Below, piece by piece: positions 44,584 to 55,600 of a DNA stretch of 64,000 nt. Source of the DNA: Nonlabens sp. MB-3u-79 (GTDB lineage: Bacteria > Bacteroidota > Bacteroidia > Flavobacteriales > Flavobacteriaceae); the NCBI RefSeq assembly GCF_002831625.1, contig NZ_CP025116.1:2161501-2225500 (forward strand). The letters run 5' to 3'. The notes below the pieces were generated by a model, which was not told where the DNA came from, did not search any database, and saw nothing but the letters and a program-made list of their open reading frames with translations. Made by a program: the position numbers and the translations under genes. The first letter of the stretch is position 1. Every line of letters begins with the position of its first letter.

Positions 44584-46992
44584 TTAGTTTCTCAACGGTT
44601 TTCCTTTTTGAATCATGTGTTGTAATCTCTCTAAAGTCTTACGTTCTCCTGTAAGACTTAAGAAAGCTTCACGTTCTAGATCTAGTAAATATTGTTCAGA
44701 GACTAGAGTAGGAGCACTTAAATCTCCACCCGCCATCACATAAGCCAGTTTATCAGCAATTTTCCTATCGTGTTCAGAGATGTATTTTCCAGCTTCCATT
44801 TGGTCTGTTCCAACTAAGAACATCCCTAAGGCCTGCTTTCCTAATACTTTTATATCTTTACGCATCGCAGGTTGTGTATAGCCTTTATCAGCTAATAATC
44901 TTGCCTGCGCTTTCGCGAAAGCGATACGTCTATGATCATTTACCACCACATGATCTATTCCTTTTCTAAGGATACCTAGGTCAAATGCCTCGTAAGCGCT
45001 AGTGGCAACCTTTGCCATCCCTATGGTTAAGAAATATTCTTGAAGCCTGTTCAATTCTACATCGTTTTTCTCAAATGTGTCGCTAGCGCGTAAGGCCATC
45101 TCTTTAGATCCTCCTCCGCCAGGGATTACACCTACGCCAAACTCTACTAAACCTATGTAAGTTTCTGCACTGGCAACAGCAACGTCCGAGTGCATAGTCA
45201 TTTCACATCCTCCACCTAAAGCCATTTGATGTGGCGCCACGACAGTAGGAATACTACTGTAACGCAATCTCATAACTGTGTTTTGGAATTGTTTGATCGC
45301 CATGTTCAACTCGTCATATTCTTGTTCAACGGCCATCATAAATATCATACCTATGTTAGCTCCTACAGAGAAGTTGGCACCGTTATTTGCTACCACAAGA
45401 CCATCAAAACGATCTTCGGCAATATCAATAGCTTTATTGAGCCCAGCAAGAACGTCTCCACCTATAGAATTCATTTTAGAAGTAAATTCTACATTTAAAA
45501 TACCATCACCTATATCATGAACAGTTACACCAGAGTTTTTAAATACAGGAGCATTAGCACGCAAATTATCTAGAATGATAAACCCATCTTGACCAGGTTT
45601 CTTTACATAATCTTTATCTGGAATGGAGTAGTAGTAAGTCGCTCCGTCTTTTACGGTGTAAAAAGATTCAAAACCTTTTTCAAGCATTTCTAAAACCCAA
45701 CCTGCTGGTTCTTTACCGATCGCTTTCATGAGTTCCACACCTTTTGTAACGCCTACAGCGTCCCAAACTTGGTAAGGTCCATGTTCCCATCCAAAACCTG
45801 CACTCATCGCATCATCGATACGGTATAGTTCGTCAGATATTTCAGGAATTCTATGTTGTACGTAGGCAAACAAGGAAGCAAATGATTTTCTATAGAAATC
45901 ACCAGCTTTATCTTTCCCTTTAATTAATACGGGAAAACGGTCAGCTACGTTATCAATTGATTTTGTCAATTCTAGTGTGGCAAACTTAGTTCTAGGTTGA
46001 TTCTCATATTCCATGGAATCAAGGTTCAAGGCTAGAATTTCTTTCTGTCCATCTTTAGAAACGTTCTTTTTATAAAAACCTTGACCAGTTTTAGAACCTA
46101 ACCACTTGTTTTCCATCATGGTATTGATGAAATCAGGAAGTTTAAAGCTGTCTTTTTGCTCGTCATGAGGGCAGTTTTCATAAACACCATTAGCAACGTG
46201 CACCAAAGTATCTAATCCTACCACATCTACTGTTCTAAAAGTAGCCGACTTTGCACGACCTATCACTGGACCCGTCAGTTTATCAACTTCAGAAACGGTT
46301 AATCCCATTTCTTTTACGGTATGGAACAAGCTTTGTATAGAGAAAATACCAATTCGGTTCCCAATAAACGCAGGAGTATCCTTTGCGAGAACAGAGGTCT
46401 TTCCTAAGTATTTCTCACCGTATTCCATTAAGAAGTCAGTTACCGCAGGATCACAGTTAGGCCCTGGGATTACTTCAAATAATTTTAAATATCTCGGCGG
46501 ATTGAAAAAGTGAGTGACTGCAAAGTGCTTCTGGAAATCTTCACTACGTCCTTCATTCATAAAAGAAATAGGAATTCCAGAGGTGTTTGAAGTAATTAAA
46601 GTTCCTGGTTTGCGGTACTTTTCAATTTGTTCAAAAACAGATTTTTTAATGTCCAACCTTTCTACAACCACCTCAATAATCCAGTCGGTATCTTTTACTT
46701 TAACAAGATCATCTTCCAAGTTTCCAGTGGAAATTCTACTGGCAAATGATTGATTATACAAAGGTGCAGGCTTGCTTTTGATAGAAGCAGTAAGTTGATC
46801 ATTAACCATACGGTTGCGAACGACTTTGTCTTCTAGGCTAAGACCTTTTGCTTTTTCTTTATCAGTAAGTTCCCTAGGAACGATGTCCAAAAGAAGAACT
46901 TCACAACCTATGTTTGCAAAATGGCAGGCGATACCGCTTCCCATAATTCCAGAACCTATTACCGTTACATGTTTTATTCTACGTTTTCCCAT
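44584..46992 (-). CDS. fadN: 3-hydroxyacyl-CoA dehydrogenase / enoyl-CoA hydratase, FadN type
   Basis: 802 residues. The dehydrogenase domain comes first: Rossmann motif VIGSGIMGSGIACHFANIGC near residue 10, HFFNPPRYLKLFEVIPG with the catalytic His, and NRIGIFSIQSLFH. The enoyl-CoA hydratase domain is C-terminal (about 500-720): VVANNGANFSVGANIGM and ALGGGCEMTMHSDVAVASAE. This order is that of FadN, the reverse of E. coli FadB/FadJ. It hydrates enoyl-CoA and oxidises the 3-hydroxyacyl-CoA. It begins 1 nt after the marR stop. HIP is read IAFAKAQARL near residue 690. Confidence 0.94.
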   Translation of the reverse strand: MGKRRIKHVTVIGSGIMGSGIACHFANIGCEVLLLDIVPRELTDKEKAKGLSLEDKVVRNRMVNDQLTASIKSKPAPLYNQSFASRISTGNLEDDLVKVKDTDWIIEVVVERLDIKKSVFEQIEKYRKPGTLITSNTSGIPISFMNEGRSEDFQKHFAVTHFFNPPRYLKLFEVIPGPNCDPAVTDFLMEYGEKYLGKTSVLAKDTPAFIGNRIGIFSIQSLFHTVKEMGLTVSEVDKLTGPVIGRAKSATFRTVDVVGLDTLVHVANGVYENCPHDEQKDSFKLPDFINTMMENKWLGSKTGQGFYKKNVSKDGQKEILALNLDSMEYENQPRTKFATLELTKSIDNVADRFPVLIKGKDKAGDFYRKSFASLFAYVQHRIPEISDELYRIDDAMSAGFGWEHGPYQVWDAVGVTKGVELMKAIGKEPAGWVLEMLEKGFESFYTVKDGATYYYSIPDKDYVKKPGQDGFIILDNLRANAPVFKNSGVTVHDIGDGILNVEFTSKMNSIGGDVLAGLNKAIDIAEDRFDGLVVANNGANFSVGANIGMIFMMAVEQEYDELNMAIKQFQNTVMRLRYSSIPTVVAPHQMALGGGCEMTMHSDVAVASAETYIGLVEFGVGVIPGGGGSKEMALRASDTFEKNDVELNRLQEYFLTIGMAKVATSAYEAFDLGILRKGIDHVVVNDHRRIAFAKAQARLLADKGYTQPAMRKDIKVLGKQALGMFLVGTDQMEAGKYISEHDRKIADKLAYVMAGGDLSAPTLVSEQYLLDLEREAFLSLTGERKTLERLQHMIQKGKPLRN
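44909..44922. repeat. HIP palindrome copy 14 (inside fadN)
   Basis: Exact GCTTTCGCGAAAGC, read AFAKA on the minus strand. Confidence 0.95.
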
Positions 46993-46993
46993 T

Positions 46994-47452
46994 TTATTTT
47001 TGAGCTACTAGAGTTTGTTTTTTGAATATTTTTTTAGAATTAACTATTTCGTTGATTTTGAAGGCAACTTCTAGAAAAGTTTCTAATTTTTCAGGTTCAA
47101 TTTCATCTTTAACCACTTGGTCAAATGTTTTAACAACTGATTTAGAAAAATTACGCATTTCCATTCCGAAATCTGTTAGATGTATCAGGACGCTTCTCCC
47201 ATCTTCTGGATTTTTGCGCCTTTCTATAAGACCTTTATTTTCCATCATTTTAAGAGTACGAGATAAGGAAGTTGCTTCCATTCCCATTTTTGGACCCAAA
47301 GAAGTGCTAGGTGTTCCAGTTTCTGGATCTATACTGATAAGTGCAAATCCTGTAGACATTGTACTACCTTTTACAGAAGCTTGTTCATTATACATTTTTG
47401 ATACAGACATCCATGTGGCTCGTAAAATGTAATCAATAGTTTTATCTCTCAT
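46994..47452 (-). CDS. MarR-family transcriptional regulator of the fatty-acid degradation cluster
   Basis: 152 residues. Winged-helix signature: GMEATSLSRTLKMMENKGLI followed by ERRKNPEDGRSVLIHLTDFG, the recognition helix and wing of MarR proteins. First gene of the cluster, 1 nt before fadN. A 10-bp perfect palindrome lies 29 nt upstream of its start. By context it probably represses the operon and responds to acyl-CoAs or fatty acids; that is inference. Confidence 0.92.
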   Translation of the reverse strand: MRDKTIDYILRATWMSVSKMYNEQASVKGSTMSTGFALISIDPETGTPSTSLGPKMGMEATSLSRTLKMMENKGLIERRKNPEDGRSVLIHLTDFGMEMRNFSKSVVKTFDQVVKDEIEPEKLETFLEVAFKINEIVNSKKIFKKQTLVAQK

Positions 47453-47481
47453 GCTTTAAATTCTAATGCAATATACAAATC

Positions 47482-47503
47482 TTTACTATGCACGCATAGT
47501 AAA
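47482..47503. promoter_or_regulatory. Candidate MarR operator
   Basis: TTTACTATGC-AC-GCATAGTAAA: perfect 10-bp arms, 2-nt spacer, 29 nt before the marR ATG. Size and symmetry fit a MarR dimer site. Confidence 0.65.
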
Positions 47504-47540
47504 AGAATAAATATTTCAATCGTTATAGTGTATAAGTTTC

Positions 47541-47554
47541 GCTTTCGCGAAAGC
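47541..47554. repeat. HIP palindrome copy 15 (intergenic)
   Basis: Exact GCTTTCGCGAAAGC upstream of the marR operator region. Confidence 0.95.
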
Positions 47555-47574
47555 GTAATAACACCAAGGTAAAA

Positions 47575-47606
47575 AAAAATCCCAGTCTATACAACTGGGA
47601 TCTTTT
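47575..47606 (-). terminator. Terminator of the T9SS protein cluster
   Basis: GATCCCAGTT / AACTGGGATC-type stem (AAAATCCCAGT ... AACTGGGATCTTTT) with a T-run on the minus strand. Confidence 0.75.
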
Positions 47607-47627
47607 AAATTACAATATTGTGTAGCT

Positions 47628-50546
47628 TTAATAGTTGATGTATACCCAACTCGCAGAGTCTGGTGTATCAGCATCATTATATTGAATCACATAGAAGTAA
47701 ACTCCGGTAGGTAGTAATCCGTCACCGGCTAATACTCCAGAATTGGGGATCCCAGCAAATTCTTGATAGTTAGTAGCAGTCGTTTCATAAACTACCGAAC
47801 CATTGCGATTAAATACCTTTAGGTTAAAGTTAGTGTACTGTTCTGCAAGACCAGGTATAGAGAAAGTGTCGTTAATTCCATCGTTATTAGGACTGAAGCC
47901 TTCAGGAAAAATGATTTCACATCTTTCAAAAATGATCGTAAATGCAGAGGTATTGAAACATCCAGTAGTATTATTTTCTAGTCTAGCAAATAATAAATCG
48001 GTTGTAACTCCTGCTTGAAATGGTACAATATAAGTGATAGGTAGTGCATTTGTTCCAGATTGAGCATCAGCATCTGTTGTGTAGTAAGTGATCGTATAGT
48101 CTGATGGATTATTACCATTTAGTATGATAGCATCTTGAACGCTTAGTTCAAATAGATTTTGATCGAGATCCACACTATCATCACATATATTAGTTAGATC
48201 AGGTGCATTTCCTATAGAAGGAGCTTCTTGCACAGTGATCATAAAACTTGTGGTGTTGTAACATCCATCTGGAGTTTCAGATCTTACAAACAATTCTTCC
48301 GTTCCTGAAACGGAGTAAGGAGAGCTGAGAGGATTGTTTCCAGAATCAGCATCATTCATGCTGTTGTAGTAGCTTACGGTGTTTATCCCAGTAGGATCAA
48401 CTTCAAGATCTTGGTCTTCAAGAATAAAAGCATTGCTGCCATCTAGTGGTGCATCATCACAAACTTCAATATCTACAGGAGTAGAAATAGAAGGTAAGCC
48501 GAGTACCACTAAGTTAAATGGAGCGGTACCAAAACAGTCTGCATCATTGGTGTTTTGAAGTCTTACATAAACTACTTGAGGGCTTGTCGTATTCATATAA
48601 GGAACACTTGTATCTATAGCAGCCATATTCATATCTGCATCCGATTGAGAATTATGAAGAGTATAGGCGACATCGGTAGGGTTACCAGCCGTATTTTCAA
48701 TAACAGGTAGGTAACCTGCAAGGTCAAAATCTTCTAAGCCGTCTAGACTGGAGTCATCGCATAGTTCAAAGTCAGGAATATTTGAAACGCTAGGTGTTGT
48801 GCTTACGGTTAAATCAAATGAAGCAACTGCGCTACAACCGTCATCAATAGGAGACGTGTTATTAGATATACGTACCCATATTTGAACGGTACCTACAGCA
48901 ACATCATAATTATCAGGTAATGGATTGGTGTTCATTTCTGCATCCATCATGGTTGGGTGGTAACTGATGTCAAAAACAACAGCATCTTGAGTACCTAGAA
49001 CATCTAGAGTAAATTGAGTTAAATCAACTATTTCAGACCCAGAACCATCATCATCACAGTAATCTAATAAAGTAGTATCTATAGGATCAACAATTCCATT
49101 TTCAAAAATTGTGATGTCTTGAGTAAAGTCTCTTATATCCCCAGATACGTTGGTTACGTTAACGGTAACTGTATAAGTTCCTGAACTTACATAGTTATTT
49201 TGTACCACTCCTGGTCCAGTAACGGATAAGGTATTACCGTCTCCAAAATCCCACATAGAAGCGGCAACTTGAGGAAGACAAGCCAGTTGAAAATCGGTGG
49301 CGTCTCCTTGACATTGATCACTTACCGTAAAGAAACTTTGAAAGTCTGATTGTACAAATACAGGCAAGCCTTGTTTACCTTGTCCTGGACTGATATCAAA
49401 AGCGATTGGGTTGTATGTAGCAGTAGCCGTTTCAGAGTTTTCAATTTTACCTATGGTGGTTTGATCAAATCTAGCCACGTAGATTTCACCATCTTTTGCT
49501 AGTTGTAGTGTACTTCTTCCTTCCCCTACATTAGCAATTTGAGTTTTAGATGACAGGATGTTTGCATCATCACATAATTCATATTGAAAAATCAATTTTG
49601 TACCACCAAAGCCATAAGTATTACTGTCATCATGATACAAATATTGAGAAGAGGCAGAGAACTCAGCTCCATAAACTGGACCTGTGTGAAGTGTTAATCC
49701 AGCGCCGCTGACCTGACCATTACCAGGATTGAACTCATATAAATATGCTCCAGTGGAAGCTGTACCGCCAAAACCTCCATTTTGATTACACACCACTAGT
49801 TTTGTACCATCTGGTGAGATACGCAACATACCACGGTCACCGCTTGTAGCACCAACTGGTGTGGGAAACCATCCTTGATTTGCATTGGAAGATTGTGGAA
49901 TAGGAGTCGGGAAAACGAAAGATATATTAGGACCAGGGATACCTCTTACTTCCCAAGTAAAAAGTGCGTTAAAATCTCCAGTTCCATTATTTTGTGCTGT
50001 TGCATTGCTTTCAGCAAATGTCATTATATAAGCATTATTGGAGTTGGTTTTGATAGTTGCAGCAACTTTTTCCGCACAACTTTGAAGTAAAACTACGTTT
50101 TTAATTCCTCCTACGACATCACCTAAGCCACCGTTTAATGCCATTTCAACTCTAGAATAGGATAAAGGGCCTCCACCAGCTGCACCTACCGTAAATATAA
50201 AATATACACCAGCAGTTTCTGGAGCTTTAACTACTATAGCTGATTGTGTGGAAGAAAAATTTCCATCGAGTCCGGTTCCATTTGGCATAATGGTTCCATT
50301 AGTATTCCACACGGTAGATCCATCAGTAAAAAACAAAAGGTTTCCGCTGTCATCTGATATTACTGCTACACCTTCATCAGTATCATATCCAGAAGTAAGT
50401 ACCGCCGGACTATTGGATCTGTTTTGAGGGTTAGGAGTAAATTCTATACCAGCTCCATCACCAAAAATCCACCAAGAAGATTCATTTTGGGCTGTGAGTG
50501 ATAAACTAAGGGTTAAGGTTAATGTAAGAAGTAATAGTCTTTTCAT
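47628..50546 (-). CDS. T9SS type B sorting domain protein, third of three tandem paralogues
   Basis: 972 residues. Signal peptide (1-19). An N-terminal propeller-like region (about 22-400) opens with SSWWIFGDGAGIEFTP and has GVAVISDDSGNLLFFTDGST. A PKD domain follows (about 415-495: SMWDFGDGNTLSVTGPGVV). Then about five repeats beginning with a CDD motif (ELCDDSSLDGLEDFDLAGYL, EVCDDAPLDGSNAFIL, NICDDSVDLDQNLF), and a gliding-motility-associated C-terminal signal: FSPNNDGINDTFSIPGL ... LPTGVYFYVIQY. Exported by the type IX system and probably cell-surface attached. 23 nt after the preceding paralogue. Confidence 0.92.
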   Translation of the reverse strand: MKRLLLLTLTLTLSLSLTAQNESSWWIFGDGAGIEFTPNPQNRSNSPAVLTSGYDTDEGVAVISDDSGNLLFFTDGSTVWNTNGTIMPNGTGLDGNFSSTQSAIVVKAPETAGVYFIFTVGAAGGGPLSYSRVEMALNGGLGDVVGGIKNVVLLQSCAEKVAATIKTNSNNAYIMTFAESNATAQNNGTGDFNALFTWEVRGIPGPNISFVFPTPIPQSSNANQGWFPTPVGATSGDRGMLRISPDGTKLVVCNQNGGFGGTASTGAYLYEFNPGNGQVSGAGLTLHTGPVYGAEFSASSQYLYHDDSNTYGFGGTKLIFQYELCDDANILSSKTQIANVGEGRSTLQLAKDGEIYVARFDQTTIGKIENSETATATYNPIAFDISPGQGKQGLPVFVQSDFQSFFTVSDQCQGDATDFQLACLPQVAASMWDFGDGNTLSVTGPGVVQNNYVSSGTYTVTVNVTNVSGDIRDFTQDITIFENGIVDPIDTTLLDYCDDDGSGSEIVDLTQFTLDVLGTQDAVVFDISYHPTMMDAEMNTNPLPDNYDVAVGTVQIWVRISNNTSPIDDGCSAVASFDLTVSTTPSVSNIPDFELCDDSSLDGLEDFDLAGYLPVIENTAGNPTDVAYTLHNSQSDADMNMAAIDTSVPYMNTTSPQVVYVRLQNTNDADCFGTAPFNLVVLGLPSISTPVDIEVCDDAPLDGSNAFILEDQDLEVDPTGINTVSYYNSMNDADSGNNPLSSPYSVSGTEELFVRSETPDGCYNTTSFMITVQEAPSIGNAPDLTNICDDSVDLDQNLFELSVQDAIILNGNNPSDYTITYYTTDADAQSGTNALPITYIVPFQAGVTTDLLFARLENNTTGCFNTSAFTIIFERCEIIFPEGFSPNNDGINDTFSIPGLAEQYTNFNLKVFNRNGSVVYETTATNYQEFAGIPNSGVLAGDGLLPTGVYFYVIQYNDADTPDSASWVYINY

Positions 50547-50569
50547 CTTTAATTGTGATTGGTTTAAGC

Positions 50570-52618
50570 TTATCTTAAATAGACGTAGCCTGCTTTAGGT
50601 TTGGTGTGTGGTTCATTTAATTCTAATACGTAAAAATAGGTTCCTGTAGGTAATCGTTCTCCTGAGTTGAATAAACCGGTATTTGAAGTGCCGTCCCATC
50701 CCCCAGAGTCATTATTTCCTTCCCATATTTTTTGTCCGTATCTGCTAAATATATACATTTTATGTTTAGCATAGATGTTATAAAGGCCAGAAACGATGAA
50801 CGTATCATTTAATCCATCACCGTTAGGGGTAACCACATTAAAAACCTCAACAGGACAATTTTTTATCTGTATCAAAAATGAATAAATTAGGAAACAGTTT
50901 TCATTTGATACTCTTACATGAATTTCTTGTGTAAGAAAGAGATTGGTATAATTAGAAGGGTTTAAAATTGAGTTTTGGTCTTCTAGTGCGTCTATTTCTG
51001 ATTCATAATAGCTTACTGTTTGATTGCTATTTGTAGAAATAGTGTCACCAATTTCAGTTAAATCAAATAGCGCCACATCAAAACTTTCTTCACACTCTTC
51101 TAATATATTTGGAAAGCTATTCACAGATACTTGTTCAAATACTTCTACAGTCGTTGTAATGGTAAAAACTTGTACTAAGGTTTCTACGACGGCTGTTACG
51201 GTATAAGATCCTGGAGCAGAAAATAAATGAGAAGCTAAAAGGTCACTAGAAATATTAGCAGTTCCTGAGTTTGGATCTCCAAAATCCCAATTTACGGAGA
51301 CCAAATTTGCTGCTGTATTGACCCTAAAAAACTGTTCCTCATCAAAACAGTGATCCATTGCTTCAATTTCTCCATTCAGTAAAAAGGATTGTACAAAAAT
51401 GGGCAAGCCGTACCATGCTGTTGCATTTTGAGTTAATGGAAAAGAGTTAAAGGTATAATTGGCATTAGTTCCAGCATCATCAGGGTTATTGATAACACTC
51501 AGAGCATTTTGTTGATATCTAGAGTGGTAAATTTTATTGTCCAGTCCCAATTGCAGCGCACCTCTAAAAGGCGTGATATTATCTTGATGAATAACTATTG
51601 CGCTACTTGCGATATTAGATGCCGTTAAGTCATATTGAATAATTTCACCTCTTATTAATTCAAATATTTGAGTTGTAGAGGAATTCATATAATCCACTTC
51701 TGCATATAAAAATTGTCCATTTCCAGAAAATTCTACACCATAAATAGAACCACCATCTTGTCTAGTCAATAAGGGTAGCGGATTTGAAACTATACCTGTA
51801 GCATTATCAAAGTCGTATAGGTATAACTCGCCACCGTTAGCATAAGCGGCGCTGCGTGCTGTTAAAACATCTGTGATTCCCGCAAATTCTACTGTGGTGT
51901 TATTTGAAAAATGAGCGGCAACCAGTCTATTGCCTCTGGCGTTGACCTTAATGTAACCTCTCATGGCAGCTACATCAACATTTGTTACAGGTGTCGTAAT
52001 CAATTCTACAAAAGGAGCAACTTGAGAAATAACGGGGCTCGTACTCAAACCGCTGGCTGTTAGTTCAAAAGAATAAAATAAATCTTGAAACTGCGAAATG
52101 ATCCAAAATCCATCACCTGTAGCGTTTGAAATAGCGGTTAGTTTTTCTGAAGTTACAGGGAGTAGGTTAATGTTCTTGTTCAGAACATCTATATCTCCGG
52201 TACCACCGTTTAAAGACATGTCGACTATAGAATAGTGCAATCCTTCTGTATTGCGATAGACCAGATCATCAGTGTCTACGGTAAAAACATAATATAAATT
52301 AAGACTTCCAGGTAATGGAACGATGATAGCGCTGCTGGTACTTGAAGAGTTTCCTTTAAGGCCAGTCCCGTTAGGCATTATGATATGAGCGGCGTCGTAT
52401 ACTAAGGAGCCGTCTGTGTAGAATAATAAATTACCAAATTCATCTGAGATAGTGGCACAACCTTCCCCAGTGATTAATTGTCCGTCATCAATTGCTGCAG
52501 CACTACCGGTGTTAAAATCAATACCGGCGTTGATCCCAAAATACCAGTAGGAGGATTCTAGTTGCGCTTTCGCGAAAGCGGAACAAATAAAAATCAATAA
52601 ATATAAAATGTACTTCAT
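50570..52618 (-). CDS. T9SS type B sorting domain protein, second of three tandem paralogues
   Basis: 682 residues. Signal peptide MKYILYLLIFICSAFAKA ends at a HIP-encoded AFAKA. The propeller-like region starts SSYWYFGINAGIDFNTG and includes GCATISDEFGNLLFYTDGSL. A PKD domain (about 430-500: VSVNWDFGDPNSGTANISSD), one CDD-type repeat (LEECEESFDVALFDLTEI) and a type B C-terminal signal (VVTPNGDGLNDTFIVSGL ... RYGQKIWEGNNDSGGWDG) follow. It is the short version of its neighbours, which carry more repeats. Confidence 0.92.
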   Translation of the reverse strand: MKYILYLLIFICSAFAKAQLESSYWYFGINAGIDFNTGSAAAIDDGQLITGEGCATISDEFGNLLFYTDGSLVYDAAHIIMPNGTGLKGNSSSTSSAIIVPLPGSLNLYYVFTVDTDDLVYRNTEGLHYSIVDMSLNGGTGDIDVLNKNINLLPVTSEKLTAISNATGDGFWIISQFQDLFYSFELTASGLSTSPVISQVAPFVELITTPVTNVDVAAMRGYIKVNARGNRLVAAHFSNNTTVEFAGITDVLTARSAAYANGGELYLYDFDNATGIVSNPLPLLTRQDGGSIYGVEFSGNGQFLYAEVDYMNSSTTQIFELIRGEIIQYDLTASNIASSAIVIHQDNITPFRGALQLGLDNKIYHSRYQQNALSVINNPDDAGTNANYTFNSFPLTQNATAWYGLPIFVQSFLLNGEIEAMDHCFDEEQFFRVNTAANLVSVNWDFGDPNSGTANISSDLLASHLFSAPGSYTVTAVVETLVQVFTITTTVEVFEQVSVNSFPNILEECEESFDVALFDLTEIGDTISTNSNQTVSYYESEIDALEDQNSILNPSNYTNLFLTQEIHVRVSNENCFLIYSFLIQIKNCPVEVFNVVTPNGDGLNDTFIVSGLYNIYAKHKMYIFSRYGQKIWEGNNDSGGWDGTSNTGLFNSGERLPTGTYFYVLELNEPHTKPKAGYVYLR
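52566..52579. repeat. HIP palindrome copy 16 (inside T9SS protein gene)
   Basis: Exact GCTTTCGCGAAAGC; read AFAKA at the predicted signal peptidase site. Confidence 0.95.
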
Positions 52619-52648
52619 TGCTCTATCGTAAAAATAGGCAATCTGAAT

Positions 52649-55600
52649 TTATCTTTTCAAGGTAAAGTGAGAAGAAAAGATTGTCCCATCCATTAAAGTA
52701 GCCTTGAACCAATAATCGCTTGAAGGTAAAGGAGTGCCATTATAGGTTCCATCCCAACCTGGGCCTTGCGGAGAAACTTGCTTTAAAAGTTTCCCATATC
52801 TATCAAAAATAAAAATTTCAGAATTTGGCTCAAAAACCACAGAGACCCCTATTAATTGCCAGTAATCGTTAAAGCCATCATTATTAGGAGTAAAAAAACG
52901 AGGATAACCCACAATACTAAAATCTTGTGAAGTGGTTCCACAACCGTTTTTATCCCTTACATAAGCGGTGTAAAATCCAGGAACAATGTTGTTAAAAACA
53001 GGACTATCTTGATAGGGGTCTTCTAAGTTAATGCGGTATTCATAATCCCCTAATCCAGTCACATTAATAGTTGCCGATCCACCGCTACTAGTACCTGCGT
53101 TTATAGTTTCTATGCGGGTAATAGTTGCAGGCTCACTTATGATAACCGTAATTAGTCTATCTCTAGAACAGCCTTCTAAGTTAGAAACCGTGACGCGATA
53201 ATCGCCGCCTGCAGTTACAGAAATAGACTCTGAAGTTGCCCCAGTACTCCATACATAAGTGTAGTCATTTACAGTTCCAGTTAGGATGCCGCTATCAAGA
53301 GTTAAAGCTTGCGGATTGTTGCCACAATAATCATACAATTCGGTTAATTCTATAACCGGTAGTGCATTCACTGTTAATAATACCTCGCTGATTCCAAAAC
53401 AGTTTCCATCTGGAGATTCTGCTCTTGCAAATAGGGTTTGGTTATCAGGCGTTGTGTTGGTAAATAGGTTAGGCAGTGTATTTTGCTCTGTTAAAGCCTC
53501 GTTTAGAGATGCGTAGTAATTTACAGTGACGTTTGCCGGTGCACTGATCAATACATCGTTATTGGCATTGGAAAGATCAAACTCTGCAAGACCATCTTCC
53601 ATTCCATCATCATCACAAATAGATAAGGCAGTGTCTTGAGCATCGCTAGCACTAACTGATAAAGTAACAGCAGAAGTACTGTAACATCCAGTGAGATCAT
53701 CTGTAACTCTAGCGATGATGTTTTGCATAGGAGTAAGGTTGATATAGCTTACATTATCCAGTGCATTTAAATTAGCATCTGCATCATTTTGATTGATAAA
53801 ATAAGAAACGCTAACGCCCACAGCACTTGCACTTATTGAATTATCAAAACTCATAAAACTAAACACCGTTCTTCCATCTGGAGTGCCGTCTTCATCACAT
53901 TGAAACGCAGAGAAGTCGTTAGCGACAGGTTTAGGATTAACAATTAAATCAAAAGATTGAGTGGTATCAAAACAATTTGGTTCTAAAGCATTTTCTATAC
54001 GTATAAATACCGTTTCATTAAAAGGGGTTGTATTAGGATAACTCAATGCCAATGCGCCAGAGTTATTGTCGGCATCATTTTGTGAAGAGTGATAGGAGAT
54101 ATTAAAATCAGAGGCGTTTTGAGAGCCTAGGATGGTATTGGTCTGATTGCTCAAATCAAAAGTTATCACTCCATCAAAATCGTCATCACAAACCTCTAAA
54201 TCATTTACCAGATTAGAAATGGGTTGATCAAATATTTTTAAATCAAAGGCTAAGGTTTCATAGCAGCTGGCACTATTACTGTTATAAATTCTAGCAATAA
54301 GTGTTTGTTGAGGAACATTTGCTAGAAAGGGAGTAGTAATGGCATTTCTGTTCAAATCGGCATCTGCTTGATTAATAAAATACCGCACTGTAAAAAGGTT
54401 AGGGTCTTGTGCACCTAAAATTTGAGGTGTAGCAAGTAAGTCTAAATCAACTATTTCTCTACCGTTAAGATCTGCATCACAGGCAACTATATCGCTTATG
54501 GTATTTGCAATAGGAGTGTCATAAATCTGTACATTTTTACGATAGACTCTCGTGCTTCCACCACTTGTTAATGATAAAACAACATTATAAATTCTAGCGG
54601 CAGTATAAATATGAGTTGGGTTTTCTAGTGTAGAAGTGGTTCCATCACCAAATTCCCACAGCACGGAATCTGGTGGTGTGTCAGATCGAAATTCAAATGT
54701 GGTACCATCCCCTAAACACAAATTTTCTACTTCTATTAAAGCAAAGAAACTTTGAATAAAAGGGGGTAATCCTTGAGCTGACATGCGACCAGCTAAAGGA
54801 ATAGCATCGTGTTGATAATTACAACCAGTACCTACGACATTAGGATTATTAATAACACCTAAAAAATTTCTACCAATGGTAAAAGTATCGGCAAGTGCTC
54901 TGTATATTTTCCCGTCTATACCCAATTGTATGGCACCTCGATAACCAGGACGTGTATCTATTTCAATACCGCTCAAAAATGGAGTAGATAGGTTTGCTGG
55001 AGTGAGTTCGTATTGATAAAGAGTAGAGGAATGGTTTGCGGGATTATTTCCAAAGGTGTCATTAGAAGCTGTGATATACAATAAGCTGCCGTCTGGAGAG
55101 AACTCTGCACCATACCCAGCTTGATTTGCAGTAGTTAAATTTATAGCCCTTTCATTGGAAACGACTCCAGTACTTTGGTCAAAATCGTAGATATAACTTT
55201 GAGCACCCATGGTACAAGAAACTAGAAAGCGACCGTCTGGTGAGAATTTTAAATATCCCCTTCTTGCTAATGTAGGGGTAGCAACAGTTGAAATAATTGG
55301 TATAGGATTAACTCCAGTAGCAGAAACAGTAAACGTGTGGAATGAATCAAAGAAGCCAAAACCTGTAGAGTTGGCGTAAGTAGTTACAAATATCTCATCA
55401 TTGACTGAATGATTAATTGCGGTCAATTTTTCAGAAGCCTCGTCTACTAATGAAGGCGGATTGTTAATATCAGTAGTTACCTCTCCGAGTCCAGAATTAC
55501 CTCTCATGTCTACTTCATAATAATGCACTTTATCACCACCGCCCTGATTTCCTGGAGGAAGATCCACGGTGAAAATATAATAGATATTAGCATCTTGGGG

